DNA of 64,000 nt from Rhizobacter sp. SG703 (GCF_012275445.1 NZ_JAAZQK010000002.1:248001-312000); one strand, 5' to 3'. Shown: positions 42,711-53,153, counted from the first letter of the stretch. Program-made: numbers and translations. The notes: generated from the letters alone by a model not told the origin.

Positions 42711-43678
42711 TGGGTGCGCTGCGTCAACTGACGGTGACCCAGCAGGTCGGCCTGTTGTTCGTGATCATCTTCGGGCTGCTGGCCATCGTGACCGGCCTCG
42801 CGTTCGCGCGCTCGCTGCGCGAGCTGTCGCCCGAGGTGGCCGAGCTGACCGAGCGCTTCCGCCGCGAGCTGCGCGCGGTGTGGATCGGCACGGTGCTGTT
42901 CTGGGTGGCCTGGGCGTCGGGCGCGTTCATCGCGACGCTGCTGTTCGCGCTGATGAGCTTCCTCGCGCTGCGCGAGTTCATCACGCTGACGCACACCCGG
43001 CGCGGCGACCACCGCGCGCTGCTGGCGGCCTTCTTCGTCGTGCTGCCGGCGCAGTATGTCCTCGCGGGCACGCGGCACTTCGACCTGTTCACGGTGTTCA
43101 TCCCGGTCTATGCGTTCGCGGCGCTGCCGATCCTCGCGGCGCTCGGCAACGACGCGACGCGCTTCCTCGAGCGCACCGCGAAGATCCAGTGGGGCACGAT
43201 GGTCTGCATCTACGGCATGAGCCACGCACCGGCGTTGCTGCTGCTCGACTTCGAGGGCTACCAGGAGCGCGGCGCCTTCCTGGTGCTGTACCTGGTGCTG
43301 GTGGTGGCCTGCGCGCAGGGCGTGCAGGCGCTGGCAAGCCGGCACGTGCGCGCGCGGCCGGTGGCCCGGCACATCGATCGCCAGTTCTCGTGGCGCGCGT
43401 TCATCATCGGCGCGCTCGGCGGCGGCCTGGTCGGCGGGCTGCTGTACTGGATCACGCCGTTCAAGCCGGCGCAGGCGCTGCTGATCGGCTTCATCGCGTC
43501 GGGCTGCGGCACGCTGGGCTCGCTGGTGATGCAGGCGCTGAAGCGCGATGCCGGCGTGCGGCGCTGGGGCAACCGGGCGTCGGTGACCGGGGCGGTCGGG
43601 CTGCTCGACCGCGTCGCGCCGCTCGCGTTCGCCGCGCCGGTGTTCTTCCATTCGGTGCGCTGGTATTTCGACGCATGA
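42710..43678 (+). CDS. CdsA-like phosphatidate cytidylyltransferase family protein
   Basis: This 322-residue inner-membrane protein has about eight hydrophobic segments. The family region near the C-terminus reads NRASVTGAVGLLDRVAPLAF, a divergent form of the CdsA signature, with the Asp pair partly conserved. It belongs to the CDP-archaeol/CdsA superfamily and would make CDP-diacylglycerol or a related activated lipid. Coupling to the upstream acyltransferase supports a phospholipid role. The stop codon lies in the first of four 13-bp tandem repeats (43669-43720). Confidence 0.85.
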   Translation: MGALRQLTVTQQVGLLFVIIFGLLAIVTGLAFARSLRELSPEVAELTERFRRELRAVWIGTVLFWVAWASGAFIATLLFALMSFLALREFITLTHTRRGDHRALLAAFFVVLPAQYVLAGTRHFDLFTVFIPVYAFAALPILAALGNDATRFLERTAKIQWGTMVCIYGMSHAPALLLLDFEGYQERGAFLVLYLVLVVACAQGVQALASRHVRARPVARHIDRQFSWRAFIIGALGGGLVGGLLYWITPFKPAQALLIGFIASGCGTLGSLVMQALKRDAGVRRWGNRASVTGAVGLLDRVAPLAFAAPVFFHSVRWYFDA

Positions 43679-43720
43679 GAGCGACGCATGAGAGCGACGC
43701 ATGAGAGCCGACGCATGAGA
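43669..43720 (+). repeat. 13-bp tandem repeat, four copies, over a stop codon
   Basis: CGACGCATGAGAG occurs three times exactly and then once more after an extra C. Every unit carries the string GCATGAGA, that is, an overlapping ATG and TGA. The first copy supplies the stop of the CdsA-like gene; the last ends 10 bases before the ruvC start. Confidence 0.88.
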
Positions 43721-43730
43721 AACGCCTGAC

Positions 43731-44279
43731 ATGCGCATCCTCGGCATCGACCCCGGATTGCGGACCACCGGCTTCGGCGTCGTCGACGTCGACGGGCAGC
43801 ACCTGCACTACGTCGCGAGCGGCACCATCAAGACCGATGCCGCCGACATCGGCCACCTGCCGGCGCGGCTGAAGATCATCTTCGACGGCGTGCGCGAGGT
43901 CGCGGCCCGCTACGAGCCGCATTGCGCGTCGGTCGAGATCGTCTTCGTCAACGTCAACCCGCAGAGCACGCTGCTGCTCGGCCAGGCGCGCGGCGCGGCG
44001 CTGACGGCGCTGGTGTCGGGCAACCTCGACGTCGCCGAATACACCGCGCTGCAGATGAAGAAGGCCATCGTCGGCCACGGCCAGGCGCGCAAGGAGCAGG
44101 TGCAGGAGATGATCATGCGGCTGCTGAAGCTGCCCGGCCTGCCGGGCAAGGACGCGGCCGATGCGCTCGGCCTGGCGGTGTGCCATGCGCACGCCGCGAA
44201 GTCGTTCGCCGCGATCGAGCGGGCGACGCAACGCACGCGCACGACGCGGGCGCAGTTCAAGGCGGGGCGCACCTACTGA
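43731..44279 (+). CDS. ruvC: Holliday junction resolvase RuvC
   Basis: RuvC is the endonuclease that cleaves Holliday junctions with RuvAB. The 182-residue product starts [19 protein letters not shown] (catalytic Asp7). It has [20 protein letters not shown] (acidic residue near 70) and the C-terminal [16 protein letters not shown] with the last catalytic acids. All four acidic residues appear present. ruvA/ruvB are not adjacent. Its stop overlaps the start of the next hydrolase gene (TGATG). Confidence 0.96.
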   Translation: MRILGIDPGLRTTGFGVVDVDGQHLHYVASGTIKTDAADIGHLPARLKIIFDGVREVAARYEPHCASVEIVFVNVNPQSTLLLGQARGAALTALVSGNLDVAEYTALQMKKAIVGHGQARKEQVQEMIMRLLKLPGLPGKDAADALGLAVCHAHAAKSFAAIERATQRTRTTRAQFKAGRTY

Positions 44280-45517
44280 TGACCGGCACGATGTGGCAAG
44301 CCGCACGGCGGTGCCTGGCGACCGGGGTCCTGTTCGCGGCCGCGGCCGGCTCGCTCCACGCCCAGGAGACGGCCTCGTTCCCGCCGCTGGAAGCGGCCGG
44401 CGCTGCGCCCTACGCGATCGGCACCGAGGCCGACCTGGCCGCGTCGCCCAGCTGGACCGACCTCGAAGCCCTCGCGCTGAAAGAGGCCACGCTGACGCGC
44501 GGCTCGTTCAGCGGCGTCGACGGCGTCAAGATCCACTACCGGCTGTACCAGCACCGTGCCGAGACGCGTGGCGGCGTCGTGATCTCCACCGGCCGCACCG
44601 AAGGGCTGGCGCTGTACCAGGAGACGGTGCGCGACCTGGTGCGCAGCGGCTACTCGGTCTACATCCACGACCACCGCGGCCAGGGCTTCTCGCAGCGGCT
44701 GCTGCCGCAGGACGATTCGATCGGCCATGTCGAGAACTTCGACGATTACGTGAACGACCTGGCCAGCTTCGTCGACGGCCCGGTGCGCGCCGCGCGCGTC
44801 GGCCGGCCGCGGCCGCTGTTCCTGCTGGCGCATTCGATGGGCGGCGCCGCGGCGGCCTTGTTCCTCGAGGCTTCGCCGTCGGCGCGCATCGCGGCGCTGG
44901 CCCTCGTCACGCCGATGATGGCACCGTGGGCCACCGGCGCCAGCAACGCCGGCGTGACGGCGCAGCTGGCCGACTACCTGTGCGACGGCGGCACGATGCA
45001 GCTGTCGGGCATCGCGTGGCTGATGCCGAAGAGCTATGCCGAGGGCACGCCGTTCGACCCGGCCTACGAGCTGATCCGCCAGCGCGCGCCGGATGCGCCG
45101 AACGCGCTGACCCACAGCGCCGCGCGCTTCAGGCGCCACTGGGACATGCGCGCACAAGCGCGCTGCGACGGACCGGACTGCGGCTCGCCGCATGCCAAGG
45201 TGGGCGGCGTGTCGTACCGCTGGTTCCAGCAATCCTGCGGCGCGGCCGAGCGGGTGCGCGGCGACGCGGCCGGGCGCATCCGCCAGCCGGTGCTGCTGCT
45301 GCAGGGCGAACAGGACGTGGTCGTGAAGCCGTCGGCGCAGAAGACCTTCTGCGACAACCTGAACGCGGCGCATGGCGCCGGCTACTGCATCGGCCGCACG
45401 GTGGTGCAGGGCAAGCACTCGCTGCTGATCGAGTCCGATGCATACCGCATCCCGGTGCTGCACCGGGTGCTCGGCTTCTTCGACTGCGTGGCCGGCGGCG
45501 CGGCGCGCTGCGAGTGA
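44279..45517 (+). CDS. Exported alpha/beta hydrolase, lysophospholipase-like
   Basis: The 412-residue protein has a signal peptide (about 1-28, cleaved after HAQ). The alpha/beta-hydrolase core is of the PldB/monoglyceride-lipase type: HDHRGQGFS (about 130-138), the nucleophile elbow HSMGG (Ser186), an acid in LLLQGEQDVVV and the catalytic His in GKHSLL. Several Cys residues in the second half could form periplasmic disulfides. ATG 44279 overlaps the ruvC stop. Substrate is likely a lysophospholipid or monoacylglycerol in the envelope. Confidence 0.88.
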   Translation: MTGTMWQAARRCLATGVLFAAAAGSLHAQETASFPPLEAAGAAPYAIGTEADLAASPSWTDLEALALKEATLTRGSFSGVDGVKIHYRLYQHRAETRGGVVISTGRTEGLALYQETVRDLVRSGYSVYIHDHRGQGFSQRLLPQDDSIGHVENFDDYVNDLASFVDGPVRAARVGRPRPLFLLAHSMGGAAAALFLEASPSARIAALALVTPMMAPWATGASNAGVTAQLADYLCDGGTMQLSGIAWLMPKSYAEGTPFDPAYELIRQRAPDAPNALTHSAARFRRHWDMRAQARCDGPDCGSPHAKVGGVSYRWFQQSCGAAERVRGDAAGRIRQPVLLLQGEQDVVVKPSAQKTFCDNLNAAHGAGYCIGRTVVQGKHSLLIESDAYRIPVLHRVLGFFDCVAGGAARCE

Positions 45518-45534
45518 ACCGCCTGCAGCCCTTC

Positions 45535-45540
45535 TAGAAT
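45535..45540 (+). promoter_or_regulatory. Candidate -10 element before the FMN riboswitch
   Basis: TAGAAT lies 18 bases after the upstream stop codon and about 30 bases before the riboswitch. No convincing -35 is present at 16-18 bases. Assignment rests on position and the -10 match only. Confidence 0.35.
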
Positions 45541-45567
45541 CGCCGCGTCCGCCTTGATCGGCGGACA

Positions 45568-45733
45568 GCGTTCTCAGGGCGGGGCGGAATTCCCCACCGG
45601 CGGTATCCGTGAGCGATCACGGGAGCCCGCGAGCGCCCGTTCATGCAGTGGCCAACACCGGTGCGTGAACGGGGTCAGCAGACCTGGTGCGATGCCAGGG
45701 CCGACGGTCACAGTCCGGATGAAAGAGAAACGC
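45568..45733 (+). promoter_or_regulatory. FMN riboswitch (RFN element)
   Basis: The conserved RFN blocks are present in order: TTCTCAGGGCGGGGC with AATTCCCCACCGGCGGTAT, then AGCCCGCGAGCG, GGTCAGCAGACCTGGTG, GCCAGGGCCGACGGTCAC and AGTCCGGATGAAAGAGAA. The aptamer binds flavin mononucleotide and lowers expression of the riboflavin gene downstream. It controls the ribH gene starting at 45816. Confidence 0.96.
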
Positions 45734-45742
45734 GAGTACCAC

Positions 45743-45770
45743 GGGCGCAGCAGCTTCGGCTGCAGCGCCC
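45743..45770 (+). terminator. Expression-platform hairpin of the FMN riboswitch
   Basis: GGGCGC-A-GCAGC-TTCG-GCTGC-A-GCGCCC folds into an 11-bp stem with one A-A mismatch and a UUCG tetraloop, immediately after the aptamer. Only a weak T content follows (GTTGT). The ribosome-binding site (GAGGA, about 45807) is 36 bases further on and not in this stem. It is therefore either a Rho-assisted terminator or part of a longer switch. Confidence 0.55.
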
Positions 45771-45815
45771 GCGTTGTCGCGCGCCCTGATTCTGGCCATC
45801 CAACTCGAGGAACCC

Positions 45816-46295
45816 ATGAATCAGACCCCCACCACTCCCTCCCCTGCCGACTCGCCGCGCATCGCGGTCGTCTGCGCCTCGTGGCACCGCGAGATCGTCG
45901 AACAGGCCCGCCGCGGGCTGCTCGACGAGTTCGAACGACGACGGGTCTCGACGCACGGCATCGATGCGTTCGACGTTCCCGGCGCATTCGAGATCCCGCT
46001 GCATGCGCAGAAGCTCGCGCGCAGCGGCCGCTACGACGCGATCGTCGGTTGCGCACTCGTCGTCGACGGCGGCATCTACCGCCATGAGTTCGTCAGTGCG
46101 GCGGTGATCGACGGCTTGATGCGCGTGCAGCTGGACACCGGCGTGCCGGTGTTCTCGGCCGTGCTGACGCCGCGGCACTTCCATGAGCATGCGGAGCACC
46201 GGCAGTTCTTCAGCGAGCACTTCGTCAAGAAGGGCGCCGAAGTCGCCGGCGCCTGCCTGGCGACACTGGAAGCGCTCAGGGCGCTGCCGGCATGA
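45816..46295 (+). CDS. ribH: 6,7-dimethyl-8-ribityllumazine synthase, type II (RibH2-like)
   Basis: This enzyme joins the pyrimidine and dihydroxybutanone phosphate to form lumazine, the penultimate step of riboflavin synthesis. The 159-residue protein has FDVPGAFEIPLHAQKLARSG and the stretch YRHEFVSAAVIDGLMRVQLD, a pattern of the type II (decameric) enzymes of alpha- and beta-proteobacteria rather than icosahedral RibH1. GAGGA precedes ATG 45816. It stands alone behind the FMN riboswitch with no other rib gene in the window, consistent with a second, flavin-repressed paralogue. Confidence 0.93.
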   Translation: MNQTPTTPSPADSPRIAVVCASWHREIVEQARRGLLDEFERRRVSTHGIDAFDVPGAFEIPLHAQKLARSGRYDAIVGCALVVDGGIYRHEFVSAAVIDGLMRVQLDTGVPVFSAVLTPRHFHEHAEHRQFFSEHFVKKGAEVAGACLATLEALRALPA

Positions 46296-46357
46296 CGCCG
46301 CTCAGCGGTACGTGATGTCGCACCCGCGGCGTGGCGCCGAGTTGCGCCGTCGCCGCC

Positions 46358-46876
46358 TCAGTGCTTGCGGCGGTCGAGGCTCGAATGGCCCTCGATCGCC
46401 GGAGACGGGCGCAGGCGTTGCGGCGACAGCTCGTCGCGCGCCCGCTGCTCGAACGACATCAGCCGGCCGAACTCGAACAGCACCAGCCCGACCAGCCCGA
46501 TGCCGCCGGCCATCGCCAGCACCTGCGCCGCCAGCAGCGCATCGGCCGCATGCAGCCATGGGCCCGCCACCAGGCTGGCCAGCCCGACGACCGCGCCGGC
46601 ATGCAGGCCGGCCGAACCGACGCGCTGCAGTGCATCGGCCAGGCCGACGGCCGGCCAGGCGTCCAGCGTGCCGGGCGTGCGCACGACGAGGCCGATGCGG
46701 TACAGGCCTGCGAGCATCAGCACCAGCGCAATCAACCCGGAGAACAGCGCGGCGGCGGCCGTGGTGGCATCCCCGAAGAGCGGCAGGCTGCCGAGCCGCG
46801 CCAGCGCGAGCGGCACCAACAGCCCGAACAGGTTCAGGCAGTAACAAAGCTTGAGCAGGAACGTGGCCCGTTTCAT
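46358..46876 (-). CDS. Small four-helix membrane protein of unknown function
   Basis: The 172-residue protein has hydrophobic segments at about 5-27, 40-62, 90-105 and 112-138 and a polar, Arg-rich C-terminal tail. The first helix contains LLKLCYCLNLFGLL. No family was recognised. It is divergent from the DHA2 pump at 47108, and the 231-base gap between them contains no evident gene. ATG 46876 gives the first helix at the N-terminus. Confidence 0.75.
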   Translation of the reverse strand: MKRATFLLKLCYCLNLFGLLVPLALARLGSLPLFGDATTAAAALFSGLIALVLMLAGLYRIGLVVRTPGTLDAWPAVGLADALQRVGSAGLHAGAVVGLASLVAGPWLHAADALLAAQVLAMAGGIGLVGLVLFEFGRLMSFEQRARDELSPQRLRPSPAIEGHSSLDRRKH

Positions 46877-47107
46877 GTGGTCTGAGTCTTCTGAAGTGAA
46901 ACGCCTCCCCGGCGCATGAACGGCGCAGTCTAGCGAGCAGGCGCGCCGTCGTCGCGCACGGTGCGCCCCCTCTGTTGGGGGGTCTGTCGGCCGGCGGCGA
47001 CAACAGGTGTGAGCAGCGGTGTCGCCAGCGCCCTGTCGCGGCCGGGCTGGACGGCGTGCCGAGGCCATGGAGAATGGCGCCTTTTGCCGCCGCCGGAGGA
47101 TTTCCCG

Positions 47108-48550
47108 ATGCCCCACCGCCACCTCGACACCCGCAAGCGCTGGCTCGCGCTGGCCGTGCTGTGCCTGGGCGTGCTGATGATCGTGCTCGACACGACCATC
47201 GTGAACGTCGCGCTGCCGTCGATCCGCAGCGACCTCGGTTTCTCGGAGACCTCGCTGGTGTGGGTGGTCAACGCCTACATGCTGACCTTCGGCGGCTTCC
47301 TGCTGCTGGGCGGGCGGCTCGGCGACCTGTACGGCCAGCGGCGGCTGTTCCTGCTCGGCATCGCCGGCTTCACGCTCGCGTCGCTCGGCTGCGGGCTGGC
47401 GCAGTCGCAGGGGCTGCTGATCGTCGCGCGCGCGGTGCAGGGGCTGGCCGGCGCGGTGGTGTCGGCGATCTCGCTGTCGCTGATCATGAACCTCTTCACC
47501 GAGCCGGCCGAGCGCGCAAAGGCGATGGGCGTCTACGGATTCGTCTGCGCCGGCGGCGGCAGCATCGGCGTGCTGCTGGGCGGGCTGCTGACCGGCGCGC
47601 TGAGCTGGCACTGGATCTTCCTGGTCAACCTGCCGATCGGCATCGCGGTGGCGGCGCTGTGCCTGGTGCTGCTGCCGGCGACACCGACGGTGGCCGGCGG
47701 CACGCGGCTCGACGTGGCCGGCGCGGCCACCGTCACCGGCGCGCTGATGCTGGCGGTCTACGCGATCGTCAACGGCAACGAGGCCGGCTGGCTGTCGTTG
47801 CAGACGCTCGGGCTGCTCGGTGCCGCCATCGTGCTGATGGGCGCCTTCCTCGCAATCGAGGCGCGCGTGGCGTCGCCGCTGGTGCCGCTGTCGCTGTTCC
47901 GGCTGCGCAACCTGTCGACGGCCAACATCGTCGGCGTGCTGTGGGCGGCCGGCATGTTCGCGTGGTTCTTCATCTCGGCGCTGTACCTGCAGCTGGTGCT
48001 GGGCTACACGCCGATGCAGGTCGGGCTCGCGTTCCTGCCGTCCAACCTGATCATGGCGGCCTTCTCGCTCGGGCTGTCGGCCAAGCTGGTGATGCGCTTC
48101 GGGCTGAAGAAGCCGCTGGCCGGCGGGCTGCTGGTGGCCGCGCTCGGGCTGGCGCTGCTCGCGCGCGCACCGGTCGACGGCAACTTCTGGATCGACGTGC
48201 TGCCGAGCATGCTGCTGCTCGGCGTGGGCGCCGGCGTCGCGTTCAACCCGCTGCTGCTGGCCGCGATGAGCGAAGTGCAGCCGCAGGATTCAGGGCTGGC
48301 CTCGGGCATCGTCAACACCGCGTTCATGATGGGCGGCGCGTTGGGGCTGGCGGTGCTGGCCAGCCTGGCGGCGGCGCGCACCGGCGGGCTGGTCGACACC
48401 GGCGTGGACGCGAAGCAAGCGCTGGCCGCGGGCTACCACCTCGCGTTCCTGATCGGCAGCGTGTTCGCCGCGGCCGGTGGGCTGCTCGGGGCGGCGCGCT
48501 TCACCGCGGTGGCCGCGCCGGCCGAGGGGACCACGGCGCCTGCGGCGTGA
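47108..48550 (+). CDS. DHA2-family MFS multidrug efflux transporter (EmrB/QacA type)
   Basis: This 480-residue protein has about fourteen hydrophobic segments. Family motifs are present: LDTTIVNVALPSI in helix 1 (motif D1), LGGRLGDLYGQRR between helices 2 and 3 (motif A) and the helix 5 motif C region FVCAGGGSIGVLLGGLLTG. Such pumps expel lipophilic drugs by proton antiport. There is no adjacent membrane-fusion (EmrA) gene or regulator. A ribosome-binding GGAGGA precedes ATG 47108. The substrate is not predictable. Confidence 0.93.
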   Translation: MPHRHLDTRKRWLALAVLCLGVLMIVLDTTIVNVALPSIRSDLGFSETSLVWVVNAYMLTFGGFLLLGGRLGDLYGQRRLFLLGIAGFTLASLGCGLAQSQGLLIVARAVQGLAGAVVSAISLSLIMNLFTEPAERAKAMGVYGFVCAGGGSIGVLLGGLLTGALSWHWIFLVNLPIGIAVAALCLVLLPATPTVAGGTRLDVAGAATVTGALMLAVYAIVNGNEAGWLSLQTLGLLGAAIVLMGAFLAIEARVASPLVPLSLFRLRNLSTANIVGVLWAAGMFAWFFISALYLQLVLGYTPMQVGLAFLPSNLIMAAFSLGLSAKLVMRFGLKKPLAGGLLVAALGLALLARAPVDGNFWIDVLPSMLLLGVGAGVAFNPLLLAAMSEVQPQDSGLASGIVNTAFMMGGALGLAVLASLAAARTGGLVDTGVDAKQALAAGYHLAFLIGSVFAAAGGLLGAARFTAVAAPAEGTTAPAA

Positions 48551-48588
48551 GTCGCAGGCCGCGGTCGCGGATCGGCATCCGGACTGCG

Positions 48589-49035
48589 TCAACTGCACTC
48601 GAGCTGCAGCGACTGGATCGAGCCGCCGACGCCGAGCTTCGTGATCAGCCCGCCTTCGCGGCTGTTCGGGCCGAAGGCGATGGAGCGGTCCTTGAACATC
48701 GCGTGTTCGTAGACGCGCAGCGTGGCCTTGGAGCCGGTCACCAGGCTGTCGATGTTCTTCTTCAGCTGCCTGCCGTTCATCTTGTCGGCGCTGTCGAGCG
48801 AGACCGGCCCGACCAGCGTCGCGACCTCGCCCTTGAAGTTGCGGTCGCTGTAGAACTGGACCCAGCAGCCGGATTCCAGCTGCGGCGCCGTCAGTTCGAC
48901 GGGCACCTGCACGATGACCGGCTGCGGGCGCGTGTCGCCGGTGTCCGTCTGCAGGTTGCTGGGGGTGGAGCTGCAACCGGCGGCGAGCAATGCGGCGAGT
49001 GCGGCCAGCGACAAGGACGTGGTGGTGCTTTTCAT
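48589..49035 (-). CDS. Lipoprotein with beta/gamma-crystallin-like fold
   Basis: The 148-residue protein has a lipobox ending LAAGC (Cys21) and a Thr/Pro-rich linker. It then has two Greek-key-like repeats: CWVQFYSDRNFKGEVATLVG (about 57-76) and LRVYEHAMFKDRSIAFG (about 106-122), in which the aromatic-x6-Gly spacing is typical of beta/gamma-crystallins. The Ca-binding signature is not complete. It is probably outer-membrane anchored and stabilising rather than enzymatic. It lies between the MFS pump and argG with its own gaps. Confidence 0.8.
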   Translation of the reverse strand: MKSTTTSLSLAALAALLAAGCSSTPSNLQTDTGDTRPQPVIVQVPVELTAPQLESGCWVQFYSDRNFKGEVATLVGPVSLDSADKMNGRQLKKNIDSLVTGSKATLRVYEHAMFKDRSIAFGPNSREGGLITKLGVGGSIQSLQLECS

Positions 49036-49161
49036 TCGACTCCTCGTGAAGTTGGAGCGGCCTCCGAGGCGGTGGCCGGTCTTCGACGATGGTCGATGCG
49101 GCGCGTCGGGCCGTCGATCAGACGGCGGCCTTTCGCGATGTAGGCGGGCATCACCTTGCGA

Positions 49162-49192
49162 GGCCGACCCGGAGGGGCATCCGGGTCCGGCC
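49162..49192. terminator. Hairpin just after argG
   Basis: On the minus strand, GGCC-G-GACCCGGA pairs with TCCGGGTC-GGCC around a TGCCCC loop, a 12-bp stem with one bulge beginning 3 bases after the argG stop. No T-run follows. Position and strength favour a transcription end or 3' RNA-stabilising structure. Confidence 0.5.
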
Positions 49193-49194
49193 CT

Positions 49195-50937
<1,743 letters not shown>

Positions 50938-50960
<23 letters not shown>

Positions 50961-51918
50961 TGATGAGCTTCCATGCCTTCTTGGCCGAATTGTCACCAGC
51001 CTTGGCCTGATCGAGTATCTCCTTCAGTGTGCGGTTCCTGAACTGCCCTGGGAACTCTCGATTGATGGATCCCTGGCAATTCTTTCCGATCCAGTCGCCG
51101 GCCCGGGACGAGAATTTTTCGATCGCACTCCTGGCAAGGGTCTGCTCTTGTGGAGCAAGCGCCTCCATCAAGGTTTCCAGCTGCCGCACGTCACCCCGCG
51201 CAATCGCCGAGTTCAACGTTGCATTCGGACCGTCCAGACTCTGAAGACCCCACGGATCCACGTACGCCAAAGGGTTGCCGTGCACATAGGGATAGGTCGA
51301 CAAGCTGCCGGCCGCGAGCCCGATGGGGTCTGACTGCGTGTATCGCCCATCCTCCGAGCTGTAGTAGCGAAAGTAGTTGTAGAACAGCCCCGATTCCTGG
51401 TCTGCGTACTGCCCAGGGAAACGCAGGTTGAAGGTGAAATGCCCCAGCCCGCTCGGGTTGGTTTCTGGTGCGGCCGTCCCGAACGGCTCCGAAATCCATC
51501 GCCAGCGGACGACGTTGCTCTTGTCGACGATCACGCGCGGCGTGTTCAAGTGATCGGCGTGGATCCTGTACACGAGCGGGTCACCGCTTGGGTTCGCCGG
51601 GTCAGGCGTGAAGACGGCAACCGGGATGTCGTCCAACCACACGTACTCGCGCAGCGCCGCTCCGTTCTTGTCGTACTCGCCCAAGAGATGCCCCGCCGTG
51701 TCGTAGGCGAAGTTCACGGTGCTCTGCGGCCCCGTGCTGCTGACCTTGCGCACCCGCCGTCCATCCGCGTCGTACGTGTAGGTCGTCGTGACGCCCGCCT
51801 TCGTGAGCGTGGCCATCCGGCCCTGCAGGTTGTAGGTCGCCGAGTAGCTGGCGGCGACGGCGGCCTGAGATACCGCCAGCATCGCCATCGCAATGAGTTT
51901 CTTGAGATTGAGGGGCAT
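50938..51918 (-). CDS. Miniature RHS-repeat protein with own signal peptide and variable C-terminal domain
   Basis: This 326-residue protein starts with a Sec signal peptide (about 1-23, ending AVAA). It then has one YD-type repeat (TYTYDADGRRVRKV) and the complete RHS-associated core (about 118-225): YRIHADHLNTPR, FPGQYADQESGLFYNYFRYY, GRYTQSDPIGLAAG and the terminal DPWGL (221-225). Typical RHS proteins are over 1000 residues and form a shell; here nearly all repeats are missing. Residues 226-326 form a separate charged domain ending KKAWKLINDNRFKK, a probable toxin of unassigned type. GC content is low compared with neighbours. It overlaps the DUF4288 gene. Confidence 0.88.
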
Positions 51919-52060
51919 GGTCCTTCCTGTTCCATCGAGTTCTGATGGCGGAAAGCCTCGGCCCGCATTTTGAAGAAACTTTGCACAAGACCCCGCCGGC
52001 AGCGGGCGCCGGCCAGTGAAAACGAAGTCTCGGTCGATCGGCTACCCACCGCTGCGCCCC

Positions 52061-52129
52061 CCTCGCCAACGCCGCCCCTCGCCCAGTGCCTTCAGCTTCG
52101 CCTCGGCCATCGCCCGGCTCTTCGCGCGA
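52061..52129 (-). pseudogene. Remnant of a core-MetE 3' end
   Basis: About 69 bases match the 3' end of the intact core-MetE gene (54213-54283) at roughly 88% with two single-base gaps, so the reading frame is lost. On the minus strand it would have read SRAMAEAKLKALGEG, as in the intact SRAVAEAKLKALGEG. It lies in the 279-base gap between the mini-RHS gene and the SDR. Nothing else is recognisable in that gap. Confidence 0.7.
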
Positions 52130-52197
52130 CTCAGCTTTGCAAGCCTCTTTGGAAGATGGAAGGCGCGGCCGCGCTGCAGTTCGTTTGTCGCCGCGCC

Positions 52198-52953
52198 TCA
52201 GGCCGGGTTCATGGCAGCGAAGGTGGCCTCGTAGCGACCATCGCGCTCAGCCCAGCGCCTGGCGAAATCCCGCTCGAGCAGAACCTCGCCACGCGGTATA
52301 TCGCCGGCATCCAGGATCCGGAGCACCTCGGCCACGTAGTCGTCCAGCGGCATCGCGCGCGGGTCGCGGGCCTGCTGTGCGCCGGTGAGCTCGGTCTGCA
52401 CATAGGGTGGAGAGAGCTCCAGCACTTCCACCGGGATGGGCCGCAGCTGGTGCCGCATCGACTGCAGCCACGAATGCAGGAAGGCCTTGCTGGCGCAGTA
52501 GGTCGGGAAGTCAGCGCGCGGGACGAACGCCAGCGCGGAACTGGTGGCAAGAAAGGCCGCGTGCGGCTTGTCCTTGATCAGTGGAAGGAAGGCTGCCGCC
52601 GTGCGCATCACGCCCAGAATGTTCGTCCGCACGATCGCTTCGGCGTCATCGGCCCGCCATGCATCGGAGGCCATGTCTTCAGTGCGCGAAATGCCGGCGT
52701 TGGCGAGCAGCACGTTCAATTCAGGAAAGCGCTCGCGCAGCTCGATGGACAGCCGCGACAACGACGCAGCGTCGTCGACATCGAGCTGCAGGCCCACAAG
52801 GCCGGGCCTGGCGCCGGTGATGTCGTCGAGCAGGGCCTGGCGGCGCCCTGTGATGACGACGCGGTTGCCGCGGTCGTGCAGGGCCTCGGCCAGTGCGCGG
52901 CCGATTCCGCTGGTGCCGCCCGTCACGAGGATGGTGTTGCCGGTGAGTTTCAT
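52198..52953 (-). CDS. DltE-like short-chain dehydrogenase
   Basis: This 251-residue classical SDR has TGGTSGIG (about 11-18), LANAGISR (about 82-89), the catalytic Ser in LATSSALAF and YCASK (about 154-158). Ending and length match the DltE/YciK-type oxidoreductases of unknown substrate. ATG 52953 overlaps by 4 bases the stop of a 67-codon frame (52950-53153) and lies about 290 bases downstream of a strong promoter (53247-53274). The gene upstream on the same strand is a diiron hydrolase. Confidence 0.9.
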   Translation of the reverse strand: MKLTGNTILVTGGTSGIGRALAEALHDRGNRVVITGRRQALLDDITGARPGLVGLQLDVDDAASLSRLSIELRERFPELNVLLANAGISRTEDMASDAWRADDAEAIVRTNILGVMRTAAAFLPLIKDKPHAAFLATSSALAFVPRADFPTYCASKAFLHSWLQSMRHQLRPIPVEVLELSPPYVQTELTGAQQARDPRAMPLDDYVAEVLRILDAGDIPRGEVLLERDFARRWAERDGRYEATFAAMNPA

Positions 52954-53153
52954 GGGTGTTGCTTCAGGGTAGGTGGTTTGGGTTGCTGCGAAGCCGCAAC
53001 ACGGATCAACACGTTCTCCCTGCCCCCGGCAGCCATGCAAGCACCGGCCTGGAACACCAGGCGGACGAGCAGCGTTGGAAGGTGGGACATGCCGGGCAGA
53101 TTCAATCCCGGCAAGACAGAACATGTGGTCATCGAAACGGCGTCGCAAATCAT
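52950..53153 (-). CDS. Possible small protein ahead of the SDR
   Basis: This 67-codon frame from ATG 53153 has a TGA that overlaps the SDR start by 4 bases (ATGA), the coupling style used throughout this window. It lies wholly inside the leader made by the promoter at 53247-53274. Codon composition is mixed and not strongly coding-like, and the product resembles nothing known to me. It is either a leader peptide controlling the SDR or chance. The rest of the 346-base gap (52954-53299) shows only the promoter. Confidence 0.3.
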   Translation of the reverse strand: MICDAVSMTTCSVLPGLNLPGMSHLPTLLVRLVFQAGACMAAGGRENVLIRVAASQQPKPPTLKQHP

